The notes: a model not told the origin generated them from the sequence alone. Shown: positions 24,248 through 34,509, counted from the first letter of the stretch. The stretch is 64,000 bases of DNA from Guyanagaster necrorhizus (GCF_019112545.1 NW_025064880.1:311337-375336); one strand, 5' to 3'. A program made the numbers and translations.

Positions 24248-24481
24248 CTGCCAATGATCTGATATTGGCATGGATGGATTTGCAAAAAATGAGTTTTTTG
24301 TTGGTGAGCATTCCAGCTGGCTAGTAGTCAGTAGTACTAGTCATGGATTTCCCATCTGTAGATATAGGAGGTGTAAACAAATAGTGGGGTTGCTACAAAG
24401 ACAGAGATAAAGACTGTGATAGCAAAGTATAAGGCAGATTCCATATAGTTTTTTCAGCTACTGCTAAGAGAAAAGCATTGA

Positions 24482-24494
24482 AGCTTTGAGCTAA
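24482..24494 (-). promoter_or_regulatory. probable self-priming primer-binding site of gypsy E
   Basis: On the minus strand this is TTAGCTCAAAGCT, one base after the 5' LTR. It is a perfect 13-base complement of AGCTTTGAGCTAA in the solo LTR (24081-24093). E's own LTR copy (24651-24663) differs by two C-to-T type changes. Confidence 0.6.
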
Positions 24495-24495
24495 T

Positions 24496-24681
24496 TGTTA
24501 TACTCAAATGTCATGTGAGCTGAACTCATAATAAACAAGTGTTGTATTGCATTCATACAGTCACACTGATGTTCACTTCTGGTGTTTTATTTATTGTGAG
24601 AATCAAGGTCTGTGCAAGTAGGTTTGAAAGTGAGTGATATAGAATAAACTTTAGCTTAAAGTTGAGTCTACTACAGCAAAA
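24496..24681 (-). repeat. 5' LTR of gypsy E, inner piece
   Basis: It starts TGTTATACTC on the plus strand and runs up to the insertion site of copia F. It continues at 29734 with text that matches the solo LTR without a gap. The last five bases (CAAAA, 24677-24681) are the target duplication of F. Confidence 0.85.
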
Positions 24682-25000
24682 TATTGACAGAAGAATATAT
24701 GTGAGTAACTCAGTCAGGCACAATGTGGGTGAAGTGACTGTATTGAGTCTACTGTATCTATTGACAGAAGAATATATGTGAGTATCTATGAACAAGTGTA
24801 AGTATCATAGTTATAAGCACAGTAGAGATATATATACCTCAGTCAGGCACAACGTGGGTGAAGCAACTGAGGCATACAGATAGGAATGGCTGGACTATAT
24901 AGGTGATCAGGAAATGACAGGAGATGTAAGTATATATAAGGCAAATAGAGCAAGTGATCAAAAAGTAAGATAAGATGAAATATATAGATATCCTCCAACA
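24682..25000 (-). repeat. 3' LTR of copia F, with internal duplication
   Basis: It matches the 190-bp right LTR but is 319 bp long. The first words (TATTGACAGAAGAATATATG) occur twice, at 24682 and again near 24763, with about 130 bp of extra sequence. It ends CCTCCAACA. Confidence 0.85.
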
Positions 25001-25009
25001 CTCCTCCAT

Positions 25010-28000
25010 ATCCATTTAATCAACTGGGATAACATTGAGCATCTCAAGGTAACTATTGTGCATATCATGAGACAAGGGCTTAGTGAACATATCTGCAGGA
25101 TTTGCATTCCCTTGAACAAACTTGACATGTAATTCACCATCCTTCACAAGCTCCCTAATGAAATATTCTTAAATGCAGATATGCTTGACTTTCTGATGAG
25201 ACCATGTGTTTGTTGTTAATGCTACAGCATCCTGGTTGTCACTGTATAATACACCGAGGCAAGATTGAGATAGTTGGACCTCATCCATCTAAGACAATAT
25301 CCATATCATCTGTTGCACTGCACAAGTAAGAGAAATGTATTCAGCCTCAACAGTGGACAGGGTAATGGTAGCCTGATGCTTTGAGCTCCAGCAAATCAGA
25401 CCACCCACCATGGTGAAGATGTAGTCAGACATCAAATGAGTTATATCTCTACAACCCCCATAGTCTGCATCTACAAATCCAACAGGTGTTAATGGCTGCT
25501 CACATGAGAAGGAGATACTAAGGTCCATTGTCCCCTTTATATACCCAAGGACATATATTAATGCTTTCCAGTGCTCTATCTCTGGATTAGACTGGAAGTG
25601 AGCAAGCAGGCTCACAGGGAAGCACAAGTTGGGATAAGTTGCAAGCTGTCCCCATATAATGCAGCCTAGCAGTTGTTGGTATGGGAATCTTTCTATAGCA
25701 TCCTTCTCTGCTTAGGTATTCAGAGACTGTGATATGTCAAGTATGATTCTGATAGGTAGAAGGGTGGTCCATGATCATACATATCCAAGGTTGAAGTCCA
25801 GAAATACATTCTTCCAATATGGGTGCTATGAGAAGATAATAGTGCCAGCCTCAAGATCTTATTCAATCTTCATCCCCAGAAAGTAATGATTCTTCCTCAT
25901 ATCAGTGAGCTTCTATTTCTCCTCTAATTCCTTCTTTCATTGGCTTGCCTCCTCTGTAGTGGACAATGCTTCCCACACATCATCAGTGTAAGTATCTGTG
26001 ATGGTATACTCATCTCCAGGCTTGCCAATAGTGCATACACATGGATCTGCCTTTGATGCACAGTATCCAAGGTCTTCATAGGTTTTCTCAAGTGTCTCAA
26101 ACTAATCATGGCCATCCTGTATAGTCCTATAAATAGTATAGACAAGTTTGCACACTTTATCCTCTTGTCCTTCAACTATATACCCTAGAGGCTGACACAT
26201 ATAGATGTCTTCTTTTGTTTCACTATTCAAATATGCTGAAATGAAGTCCACTTGCCATAGGACAAGATCAAGCTTTGCTGCAACAGTAGCCAACATCCAT
26301 ACAGATTCAAGATGGGTTATCACAGCCCAAGTGTCATTATAGTCAAGTCCATACTATTGAGTATAGCTCTTTCCAATGAGCCTTGCCTTGTCTCTGATCC
26401 AGTTACCATTGCCATCCTATTTCATATCATAGACCCATTTATAATCCATCATGTTCACACCCACTGGTCTGTCAACTAGGTCCCATGTATGCTTCATCAT
26501 ATGCATTTGGTATTCCACATCCATAGTGGCCTTCTATTGCTCTTCATCAACACACAGTGCATCTTGATGATTTCATGAAATGTATGGGTCAGGTGGATTA
26601 CCAGAAGCCATTGAAGCACATAGCTGTTTGCTGTTAGTTGTCCAGTCATTTCTGCTTGTATAGGCCTCAGCCTCTCATTGCTTTGACATTAGAGATTCAG
26701 CAGCATCAGCACTGGGATGCATTAAGCATGTTGATCAGTAAAGAGTTGGTTTTATAGGAGCATCTGGCATTGGCTCAGTTGGCTCAGTTGGTATAAGCAT
26801 CTTGATATGAGTAGAAGTGATGAGTGCAGGTTTGTCCTCCATCTCCTCTACACTCACACTTTGGTGTGCTGATCCTTCATCAAAGATGACATCATAAGAT
26901 ATAAACACACATCTCAATTGATCAAGTACATAGTAATTGGACTCTGAGTATCCCAGAAAGGTGTATTTCTTTGATCAATCATCGAGTTTGCTTCCATCAT
27001 CTACTAAAACCCCACCAGCTATAGGTTTCTTTGTCCAGCAAGTGAATTTGAACATTCATAAAAATCCCATGTCCTGTTGTCGCTTTGAGAAACTCTCTGC
27101 TGGTACCACTCTAGGATGGTGACTCAAAGGAACAAAGTTTCACATGAAGATTGACATAAAGGTGGCCTCAGCCCAGTAGCAGTCAGCAAGGCCAGAGTCA
27201 CTTAGTAGAGCTCTTGTATCCTCTATAGTGGTGTGTAGGACATATTCAGCTAATCCATTCTGGGCTGATAAGTGGAGTGCAGTTAATTCCAGGATGATCT
27301 CATGCTCCTCATAATATTATTTCCACTTTATCCCTGCAAAAGCATGATCAGCATATACATGCTTAAGCTTTTGGCCAGTCTGGGTCTCAGCCATGCATCT
27401 GTATCTGTCAAAAGCAGCTACAGTAGTATCATCTGCTTTGTCTGCCAGAAATTCCCCCACCTTGAATAATATACCACTATCAACAAATATCATCATATAA
27501 GTCTTTCCACTTGATGATATCATTTAAGATGGTTCCCACAAATCTGTTGCAACAAGCTCCAGTGGGTTGACATTGGGATTGGTGGGCTCATTGAAGAGAC
27601 AGCAAGCATGTCTTGCTAGAATATAGTCCTTGCAGTGTCTCTGAATAGGCTCTGAGGTAATTTCTAAGCCATCTACCAGCTTTTTTGATGCTATCTCCTC
27701 GATTTTGCAGAACTCATATGGACAAAATGATGGTGCCAAGTACTCAGTGAAGTGAAAGATGAGCAGGATGCCATAACTTAGGAGCTGAGTGCAGCATCCA
27801 GCACATACATGCTATCTAAGCCTCACTCAGCAAAGATCTCTTTACCAGACTTATCCTGAACAACTGCATGGCCATCAGAAAACACAGTTGACAACCCAGC
27901 CTTGTCTAAGGCACTTACAGAGATGAGATTTGTGGTAAGTGAAGGTGAATGCAAGACATTTTTGAAGATGAGCTTAACATCTCTTTTATTCAGTCTGAAG

Positions 28001-29415
28001 ACCTTTGTTGCTGTACTCTGGCCCAGAATCTCAAACATTCCCTTTTTCTCAACTGCAGATGAGCCAGTATAGAAGGTTACTAGCATGTACTCTGTAAAGT
28101 CATCATGATTCCTGAAGAAGTAGTCACTTACACCAGAATCCATGAAGATTAGAGTGATGGCTAGAGTATAGCCTTTGAACATAGTTATGACAAAGGCTGT
28201 TATAGCAGAGTCAGCCTCACATGTAAAGTGTCCTACATTCTTGATGTTGGCCTTGCTAGTGTCTATACTCTTGACAGAAGGTATCTCATCATCTTCAGCA
28301 ATGTCTTCATCATCAGAGTCATTGATGTCAGTAAGAGGAGGCATTTCAAGATCTGTCTCTTCTTCAACCTTTGACACAATATAGTGCTGCTCTCTGTTTC
28401 ATCCCAGTGCCAGAAGGAATGAGTACCATTCTACTCATATATCCTCTCACCAGTGCTGCCATTCTCAATTACAATGTCATCATCATGATTGACTTCCACT
28501 GTAGTAGCACATGCAGCAAGTATAAAATGCCTTGTAGTATTAGCCATGGTGTTCAAGATTGCCTGGTTTGCATAGTGAGGTCAACCAAAGTTGACAGGGA
28601 ATTATCCCTCTTTTTCCCCTCTTAGCCAATAACAATTCTCGGTAGTGTGCCTAGTCTTATCACAGGCCTTGTAATCTGGATTGTGACATCTGCATACCAT
28701 GACAGAGGTTTTGACTCCAGCCACAAGTGCTTGAGAGTTGGCAGGACCTTTATCTGCTGCATGAAGCATGGCAGCATGGGTTTGGAGATGGGAAAACACA
28801 TCAGAGGATGTTGACATGCTATATAAACTTGGGAGAATAGGCATCCAGTGATCAGTCAGGATTATCAAGTGAATAATTATTCTCTTGAACTCCTGATCAC
28901 TCAATACTGTAGTTCAGAGGTCATTCACAGCTCATCATTTTGTGTGCAAGTCAGTGACATGAATATTGGTGTCACTATTCCTATTAAACTTCACTACATT
29001 CAGTGATGCCTCAGCCTCAGAAAGGGTCATATCTATTTTCTTTGCATGTTCCACAGCAACAGAGTCTCAGCATTCCTTTGCTATTCTATCAGTCTTGACT
29101 CCTAGACCAATGGGATCAAGAACATTGAGAATAATGTTCGAGTGGGTAAGCTGATCATGAAAGACCCACTCATCATATGAGGGAGAGGATGAGTATATGG
29201 AAGTAGGGTCTGGTGGGAGGGGTGTGGTAGTAGTCATGGCTGTGGTAGTGGTGGCAGAGATGGCAGGACAGACAGTAGTTTCTGCAATGTATCCCCATAG
29301 GCCTTTTTCCTTCAGTAACTCAGTAAGTTGGAGTTTTCATGAGGCATAGTTCTTCCCATTGAAATAGCTACTCATGTCAGAGAGGATAGTGACTCCTGAC
29401 ATTGATGACATCATT
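25010..29415 (-). pseudogene. copia F gag-pol, decayed
   Basis: The gag begins near 29415 (MSSMSGVTILSDMSSYFNG) and has a zinc-knuckle-like CHNPDYKACDKTRHTTENC near 28650-28700. The protease (FMDSGVSDYFF) is near 28130. The GAG-pre-integrase and integrase start are in 27524-27739 (LARHACCLFNEP, LVATDLWEP), with integrase continuing in 27317-27523. RT includes WQVDFISAYLNSE near 26240. RNase H is 25289-25627 (FVDADYGGCRD, STVEAEYISL). Frameshifts and TGA/TAG stops break it throughout. It is not closely similar to the intact copia at 1-3204. Confidence 0.85.
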
Positions 29416-29538
29416 TAGGGATGTGGTGTAAAGTGGTGAGAGTAGTGGTATAGTATAAATTCAAATGGTAAGTTGAGTTGAAATTCTGTTGCATATTCTT
29501 CTTGACTGAGTAGTTATAGGCAATAGAGCCTCATAACC

Positions 29539-29728
29539 TATTGACAGAAGAATATATGTGAGTATCTCAGTCAGGCACAACATGGGTAAAGTGATTGAGG
29601 CATACAGATAAGAACAGCTGGACTATATAGGTGATCAGAAAATGACAGAAGGTGTAAGTATATATAAGGCAAATAGAGCAAGTGATCAAAAAGTAAGATA
29701 AGATGAAATGTACAGATATCCTCCAACA
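29539..29728 (-). repeat. 5' LTR of copia F
   Basis: A 190-bp LTR running TATTGACAG ... CCTCCAACA on the plus strand. It is nearly identical to the outer parts of the left LTR and is followed at once by the CAAAA duplication. Confidence 0.9.
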
Positions 29729-29999
29729 CAAAAGCTATGCTACTTATATATATTTTAGTCTGAGATAAATATAGCCTTCCCTATTGTGTCTATCTGCAAG
29801 TTGGAACTAAAGAGTGTGTTATAGATGCATAAAACAATAGAATGCATATATTGTCAAGGTGTCTGTTGCAAGTTCACAGTACAATAGCACAAGTCATTCA
29901 CTATGGGCATGGTTACCAGTTCAGCTGAATAAATAATGAGTAAGCACCCATGATTAGATACATGCTTGATAAGATAAGATAAGCAGAAAAATCATAACA
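29729..29999 (-). repeat. 5' LTR of gypsy E, outer piece
   Basis: It resumes the E LTR after copia F (GCTATGCTACTTATATAT matches the solo LTR reversed) and ends AATCATAACA, the outer LTR border. Together with 24496-24676 it makes a normal LTR of about 450 bp. Confidence 0.85.
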
Positions 30000-30290
30000 A
30001 TTTTCATCCTTAGATATTCATATATGAGAGGGTAAAGACTTGTTATCTAAGATTTTCATGAAGTCACCAACACAAACTTCTTTCCAAAGTTCCTTCTTCT
30101 AGTGAGGGTTATTGTAAGTGTGATAGCCAAAGAGATGGAGATCCTGATAAGTGTAATCAGTGGCACTCTCATCAAACTCAACATCAGAAGAGGGTAAGAC
30201 TAGTGAAACTGGAGCTAAGGACTCTAGACCTTTCTTCTCTTCAATCTTTTCCACAAGTGAAGTGGGCAGTGCTATTTTTCTGAACTTCTC
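30000..30290 (-). pseudogene. unidentified decayed reading frame
   Basis: On the minus strand a frame of about 95 codons with only two in-frame stops (a TAG near 30100 and a TGA near 30025) reads like protein: it includes LPTSLVEKIEEKKG, DVEFDESATDYTYQDLHLFG and KKELWKEVCVGDFMKILDNK. I do not recognise the family. It lies just outside the LTR of element E and is CpG-poor, so it may be the remnant of yet another element or of a captured gene. The low stop density compared with neighbouring frames is the reason for listing it. Confidence 0.35.
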
Positions 30291-30299
30291 AGAGATAAG

Positions 30300-30990
30300 A
30301 TAGCAGTTTACATGGTAAGTGAAGTCACAACTCTTATTGCTGATGATGTTAGCATTATGCTAATCATGTCCAGTGAGAATATGGACAGTGCTGCAGTTTG
30401 TGCAGCTATCAGATTGGTGGCATTTGATGTCCTCATAAGCATCCTTTATAGTGGTAATTCTAAGAACAATGAGAAGAGGAAGAATAATGAGGTCAGAGAG
30501 AACTCTGAAAAAATTTGCAGAAGGATGATTTCAAGAAAGAAACTGAACAGCACTAAGAAAACTCAAACAAGATCAAAAAAGAAGAGAAACATACACATTC
30601 ACCACTCACCTGAACTGCTCAAGTAGATTTGCCATAGAAAGGCAGTCTTGAGTCAATTGTCAGTGTTTCCTATTAGAATCTTGATCAGTTATCTTATATA
30701 AAAACTAAATGATTCTATTATATACATATTGTATTTACAAAGCAAAAGTATGGATATGTGTTTTTGCTTTCCAATAAATTACAGCCTGAAAATCAATGAT
30801 GTGATAAAAACATTAAGACAAAATGTTTCAAAAAAATCTGTCAATCATATATGATAAGCTGAATAATGGTAAATTACTGTACCAAAACTTCCCCTCCAGA
30901 CAAAAGTCAGTAACTTCCCTTTTCCCCTGGAGGAGGTTTCATGCGCAACTCTACTCTGGAGGCTATCAAGAAAAGGCAATATTCTTACGT
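30300..30990. other. AT-rich right margin of the transposon nest
   Basis: No convincing gene. A plus-strand frame of 104 codons (30312-30626) ends in a Lys/Arg/Asn-rich tail that looks like low-complexity noise. CpG returns at about 30940, which marks the edge of the decayed domain. Confidence 0.4.
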
Positions 30991-31004
30991 CATACCCAAA
31001 AAGA

Positions 31005-31097
31005 TGCCCCCACCCAGGATCGAACTGGAGACCCTTGCATAAGCAAATAGGTTGACAACCTCATAAGTACAATGCTCTACCACTGAGCTATGCGGGC
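31005..31097 (-). tRNA. tRNA-Ile (anticodon UAU) with 21-nt intron
   Basis: The reverse strand folds as a tRNA. The acceptor arm is GCCCGCA/TGGGGGC with one G-G mismatch at 5-68. The D stem is GCTC/GAGC, the anticodon stem TTGTA/TGCAA (one G-U), the T arm TCCAG-TTCGATC-CTGGG, and the discriminator base is A. Removing 31041-31061 leaves a 72-nt tRNA with loop C-T-TAT-G-A, so the anticodon is UAU. Introns at position 37/38 are usual in fungal tRNA-Ile(UAU). Base 37 is G where A is expected next to U36. It lies 130 bp upstream of HTD2, pointing away, and is the first normal gene beside the transposon nest. Confidence 0.75.
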
Positions 31098-31226
31098 AAT
31101 AACGATCATTAGCCATCATGGAATTCTAGGAAGTCCTTTCCTGAATCCTTAGCAAACTATGGAACATATTCTACGAAAAGTAGTTGGCGTCGGAGGCATT
31201 CGGATGAAACCCCGCCTTCGCTCTCG

Positions 31227-32269
31227 ATGTTTAGAAGTGGTATTCACCGCCTTGCTGCCCGCCGTTTTTATTCGTCAGATGCAGCGTACAATGTCGAGGC
31301 GCTGGATAAATGGATTGCCTCCCGAAAGGAATACATTTTGCACGACACGCTGCATCCAGAGCATCTATCTGATCTCTACATAACTCTTCCTACCCGGGAT
31401 GGAACGCGCAAAGCATTCCATCCGCCTGAGCCGTCAACACCTATGGGCTATGGACACCATACAACCTTCTTCTACCCTCGTATTCCCGAAGCCTTCTTGC
31501 GTAGAGACGGCACAGATGCAGATTTCTGTCCACCAGAACCGTTTACTCGCAGGATGTGGGCAGGCGGAAAGATATCGTGGATGGCGGAGAATCCTCTGCT
31601 CATTGGTGGGAAGGCGACTGCAAGAATGACAATAGGCTCTGTTAAGAAGAAGAATTTTGACCGTGGCCGTCCTATCGTGTTCGTGAATAAGAAAATTGAG
31701 ATCTCCATGGAGCATTCGGCGGTTCCTTCGGTCATTGAGGAGAGGGTACATGTCTATCTGCCTGTGGCTGCTACAGTTAAACAGGAGCCTCGTGAAGGTA
31801 TGCCATGATGCACAGTGATATTCACAGCGATCTTCTCTAATACGTGAAATCCAGTTGCTGGGATACCAGACTCCTCTGATTTCTCATTCACATACAAGCC
31901 AACACTGACGACCCTGTTTCGATTTTCTGCGCTCACCTTCAACGCGCACCACATCCATCTGGACAAAGATTATGCACGAGACTTTGAAGGGTATCGAGGT
32001 CAGTTTCGTTGTCCTAGCCCATCCTCAGTCCTAACCTATCTGTAGAGCGTCTGGTTCACGGACCTCTTACGGCCCTCATGATGCTTGAAATAGCCACTGA
32101 GCAAAACCCAGGTGTCGAGATCAAGACGTTCGAATACCAGGCCACGAATCCTCTTATTGTCAACCGAAAACATACTATCTTTGGACGATGGACAGGCGAC
32201 AAGGCATTTTTGTGGTGTCGGGATGAAGATGGAGTGGTCGGTATGACAGGCACAGTTCTGTTTGGGTGA
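31227..32269 (+). CDS. HTD2: mitochondrial hydroxyacyl-thioester dehydratase type 2
   Basis: Exons 31227-31797, 31855-31998 and 32046-32269 give 312 residues. The protein dehydrates 3-hydroxyacyl-ACP in mitochondrial type II fatty acid synthesis, the pathway that supplies lipoate. The start MFRSGIHRLAARRFYSS is Arg/Ser-rich without acids, a typical mitochondrial presequence. The carboxyl half has the hot-dog hydratase signature (LFRFSALTFNAHHIHLD, then RLVHGPLTALMMLE), and the amino half is the paired domain (GYGHHTTFFYP, RRMWAGGKI). Introns of 57 and 47 nt have GT-AG ends and keep frame. An ATG at 31159 is out of frame. The stop lies only 172 bp before the H2B start codon on the same strand. 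Confidence 0.9.
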
Positions 32270-32441
32270 TGGTAGACGGAACCTGGCAACAGACGTTCAC
32301 CTGTTTAGACGCGCATTGGCACGTGATGTATATTGAAACTCCGCGCGTTATTTATATTGGATTGTCTGTTTGTTGTCCCTTCATCAGAACTATCACCTTC
32401 TCTTCAGCTCATCACCATCTCTTCACCCACTCTCGACTGCT
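32270..32441 (+). promoter_or_regulatory. H2B promoter region with TATA-like box
   Basis: TTATTTATATT at 32348-32358 lies about 85 nt before the ATG. A CACGTG E-box is near 32320. A pyrimidine-rich leader follows. The promoter must also contain the end of the HTD2 transcript because the gap is only 172 bp. Confidence 0.35.
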
Positions 32442-33094
32442 ATGGCCCCCAAGGTATACCGTGCATGCACCATCTCCCCTATCATTCGTCTCATGTACTC
32501 GTAGCCCGCTTCAACAGCTTCCAAGGCTCCGGCTTCAACCGCTGGCAAGGCGCCAGCCAAGACAGACTCCAAGGCTGCGAAGAAGACTGCCAGCAAGAGC
32601 AAGGCATCAGCGCCAGCCGACGGTGAGAAGAAGAAGCGAAAAAAATCGAGAAAGGAGACTTACAGTTCGTACATCTACAAGGGTACGCGTCGTTGGGCTT
32701 ATCTTGTATCGTGACTCATACCCCTGACGCGTCGCCTATCATACAGTGTTGAAGCAGGTCCATCCCGACACTGGTATCTCCAACAAGGCAATGGCCATCC
32801 TCAACTCCTTTGTCAACGACATCTTTGAACGGGTTGCTACCGAAGCTTCTAGTGCGTTATGATCCTGTTTCACAGTCACATCCTAACGCTTCAACAACAG
32901 AGCTCGCTGCTTATTCCAAGAAATCAACCATCTCTTCCCGCGAAATCCAGACCAGCGTTCGTCTTATTTTGCCAGGTGAACTAGCCAAGCATGCCATTTC
33001 TGAGGGAACCAAATCTGTCACCAGTACGTGTTGTACATCTCCTAGGTTCATATTTTCATAATTTTGAGCAGAATTTTCTGCTGGTGGCAAGTGA
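32442..33094 (+). CDS. histone H2B
   Basis: Exons 32442-32453, 32505-32682, 32747-32851, 32901-33023 and 33072-33094 give 146 residues. The protein is the core nucleosome partner of H2A. A Lys/Ala/Ser/Pro-rich tail precedes the histone fold, which contains [55 protein letters not shown] and [15 protein letters not shown], all near-invariant in H2B. The first coding exon is only four codons. All four introns are short GT-AG (51, 64, 49 and 48 nt). H2B is often paired divergently with H2A in fungi; here the upstream neighbour is HTD2 and no H2A is in the window. Confidence 0.97.
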
Positions 33095-33269
33095 ACGGAT
33101 TTTGTCTGTAGCCGGATGATACTTTTCTTCCATTTTTGCTTTGTATTCTAGCCATCTTATTCCACCATCCTGACGGACTAAGTACCATCTATATATTATA
33201 GAGCATATCTAGTCTTGTCGCACATTTGTAGCTCGGGCATTATATATTTTTATACAGATGTGGAAAACG

Positions 33270-34509
33270 TTAGAAGCCTGAAGGAGTAGATGAGAATGGA
33301 AAGGTAAGATTTGCGGGTCCATGGCTTACCATACTTGTTCCCAGCCTCCTTGCGGTTGCGTCTGCCTTCTGCGATCTTTTCTTCCAAGGCCTCTCTGTTC
33401 TCGTACGCCTCCTTGAGCATCGTCGACAGTTGATGTCTGGAGCGAGCAATGCCGCTGAGCTTGGATGCCTAGAAAGACAACATTGGTCAACGAATATAAG
33501 CAAGCGACAGACACCGACATTAATGTTCATTTTTGGTTTCTCAGGAGCACCTCCAGCACCCTTCGTTACCGCCTTTCTCTCTTCTCTCTCCTTGATCTCC
33601 TTCTTGGCTCGCTCCATCTCTTTCTTGGCGTCGATGTCCTCCATGCCCTCCTTTTCCATACCCTCGAACCCTTTCGCAACGCCCTTCTCCAATGCCCGGA
33701 CCTGATCATTGTACTCCTTTTGCCACCGTTGTAGGAACTTTCCGTAATACTCTGGCTCGTGCGCCTTCCATGCGCCCGAAGGAAGTTGGTAATACCCTGG
33801 ATACTCGTCGTTCATCGTCGGCTCTGGTGGTTCAAACGTCGGAATGGCTGGCGCGGAAGATATGCTGATAGAGGATGAGGGAGAAATAGTAGATTCTGTG
33901 GGCTTAGGCATAGAAGAGGCACCTGTGTATGTACCATGAGTGGCGCACAATGGCATTTCGGTGTTACTCCTCACCCAATGAAAAGAAATCCACGGCAGGG
34001 GCAGGAGTGCGAGCAGTAGCCCTGGGTCTGCTTTCTTCCAACGATATGTTGGACCTCCCTTTTGCCAGCGATGGTGGTAGAAAGGGTATCGAGGGTGTTG
34101 GAGCCTCGTCTGCTGGTGGTACTGAAGCAGGCGCATTGAAGGACAAAGCCTGGCCTTTTCCACCACCCAGGACTCGTTCTGCTGGAGCAGATATGGGGTT
34201 TTTCTGTTTTGGTGCAGGGAGCATTGACATCAACGACGATGACCCAGCACCAGACTCCAACCGAGGCTTCTTCGCGACAGGCCTGGATATCTCTTCCTCA
34301 CCATCGCCATCTTTCGCAGCCTTAAGTGAGGGCAGAACAATCGCAATTCGCTTCTTCGTCCTAAGAGGAGGTAGGGCAATACTGGATGATGAGGTCGCTT
34401 TGGATTGAGATTTCAATGACTGACTGTTCATGCTACTCGAAGCCGGCTGTTTTGTCTCGGTCTCCCCTTCGCTCTCGCTGCCGCTGCCATAGTCTTCGAG
34501 TCCGAGCAT
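33270..34509 (-). CDS. PRCC-domain protein (MAD2B-interacting family)
   Basis: Exons on the minus strand: 33975-34509, 33519-33922, 33330-33468 and 33270-33277, giving 361 residues. It starts MLGLEDYGSGSESE, followed by an acidic, Ser-rich region with basic patches (RTKKR, AKKPR) that could act as nuclear signals. The conserved carboxyl part has YYQLPSGAWKAHEPEYYGKF and ends KEAGNKYGF. The last exon holds just the end of a Gly codon, Phe and the stop; the family's usual NKYGF ending supports that junction. PRCC is a nuclear speckle protein linked to pre-mRNA splicing and, in animals, to MAD2B. The protein is probably mostly disordered. It converges on H2B with 175 bp between stops. Confidence 0.85.

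Larger units (their letters stand above)
24682..29728 (-). mobile_element. Ty1/copia element F, complete but decayed
   Basis: A minus-strand copia unit bounded by related LTRs (24682-25000 and 29539-29728) and by a perfect CAAAA target duplication (24677-24681 and 29729-29733). It sits inside the 5' LTR of gypsy E. Order on the minus strand is gag, protease, integrase, RT, RNase H. CpG is nearly absent and the frames carry stops, so it shares the decay of the nest, unlike the copia at the left edge. Confidence 0.9.
20896..29999 (-). mobile_element. Ty3/gypsy element E, 5' part, minus strand, interrupted
   Basis: Reading leftward there is a 5' LTR (29999-24496, split by copia element F), a primer site, gag with a solo LTR inside it, and the start of protease, where the unit breaks near 20896. 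The protease motif (LINSGCTKSLIN-like, minus strand near 20930) matches those of A and C. No RT or integrase remains. Confidence 0.7.

Noticed and set aside
24682..25000. CRISPR-like or satellite array from the repeated TATTGACAG words
   Set aside because: Only two copies occur, both inside an LTR that also appears at the other end of copia F. This is an LTR duplication in a fungal genome.
30312..30626. 104-codon plus-strand frame as a small gene
   Set aside because: The sequence is AT-rich and ends in Lys/Arg/Asn repeats. It lacks a domain or splice context and lies in the decayed zone.
3558..30800. Alternative genetic code (TGA or TAG read as amino acids)
   Set aside because: All three stops appear in the transposon frames, mainly at former Arg, Gln and Trp codons, and only there. 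Host genes in the same window use TAA, TAG and TGA as normal ends. C-to-T decay explains it.
31159..31383. Upstream ATG for HTD2 at 31159
   Set aside because: It is in a different frame and its product has no similarity to HTD2. The ATG at 31227 gives the presequence and the dehydratase.
32266..32727. 153-codon plus-strand frame across the H2B start
   Set aside because: It reads through the H2B promoter and first intron in another frame, giving Arg/Pro/Leu-rich noise. The spliced H2B explains the region.
33270..34166. Single 298-codon frame as a complete gene
   Set aside because: Its two ends are intron sequence read through. Splicing at 33923-33974 and 33469-33518 joins the conserved PRCC parts, so the frame is a composite.
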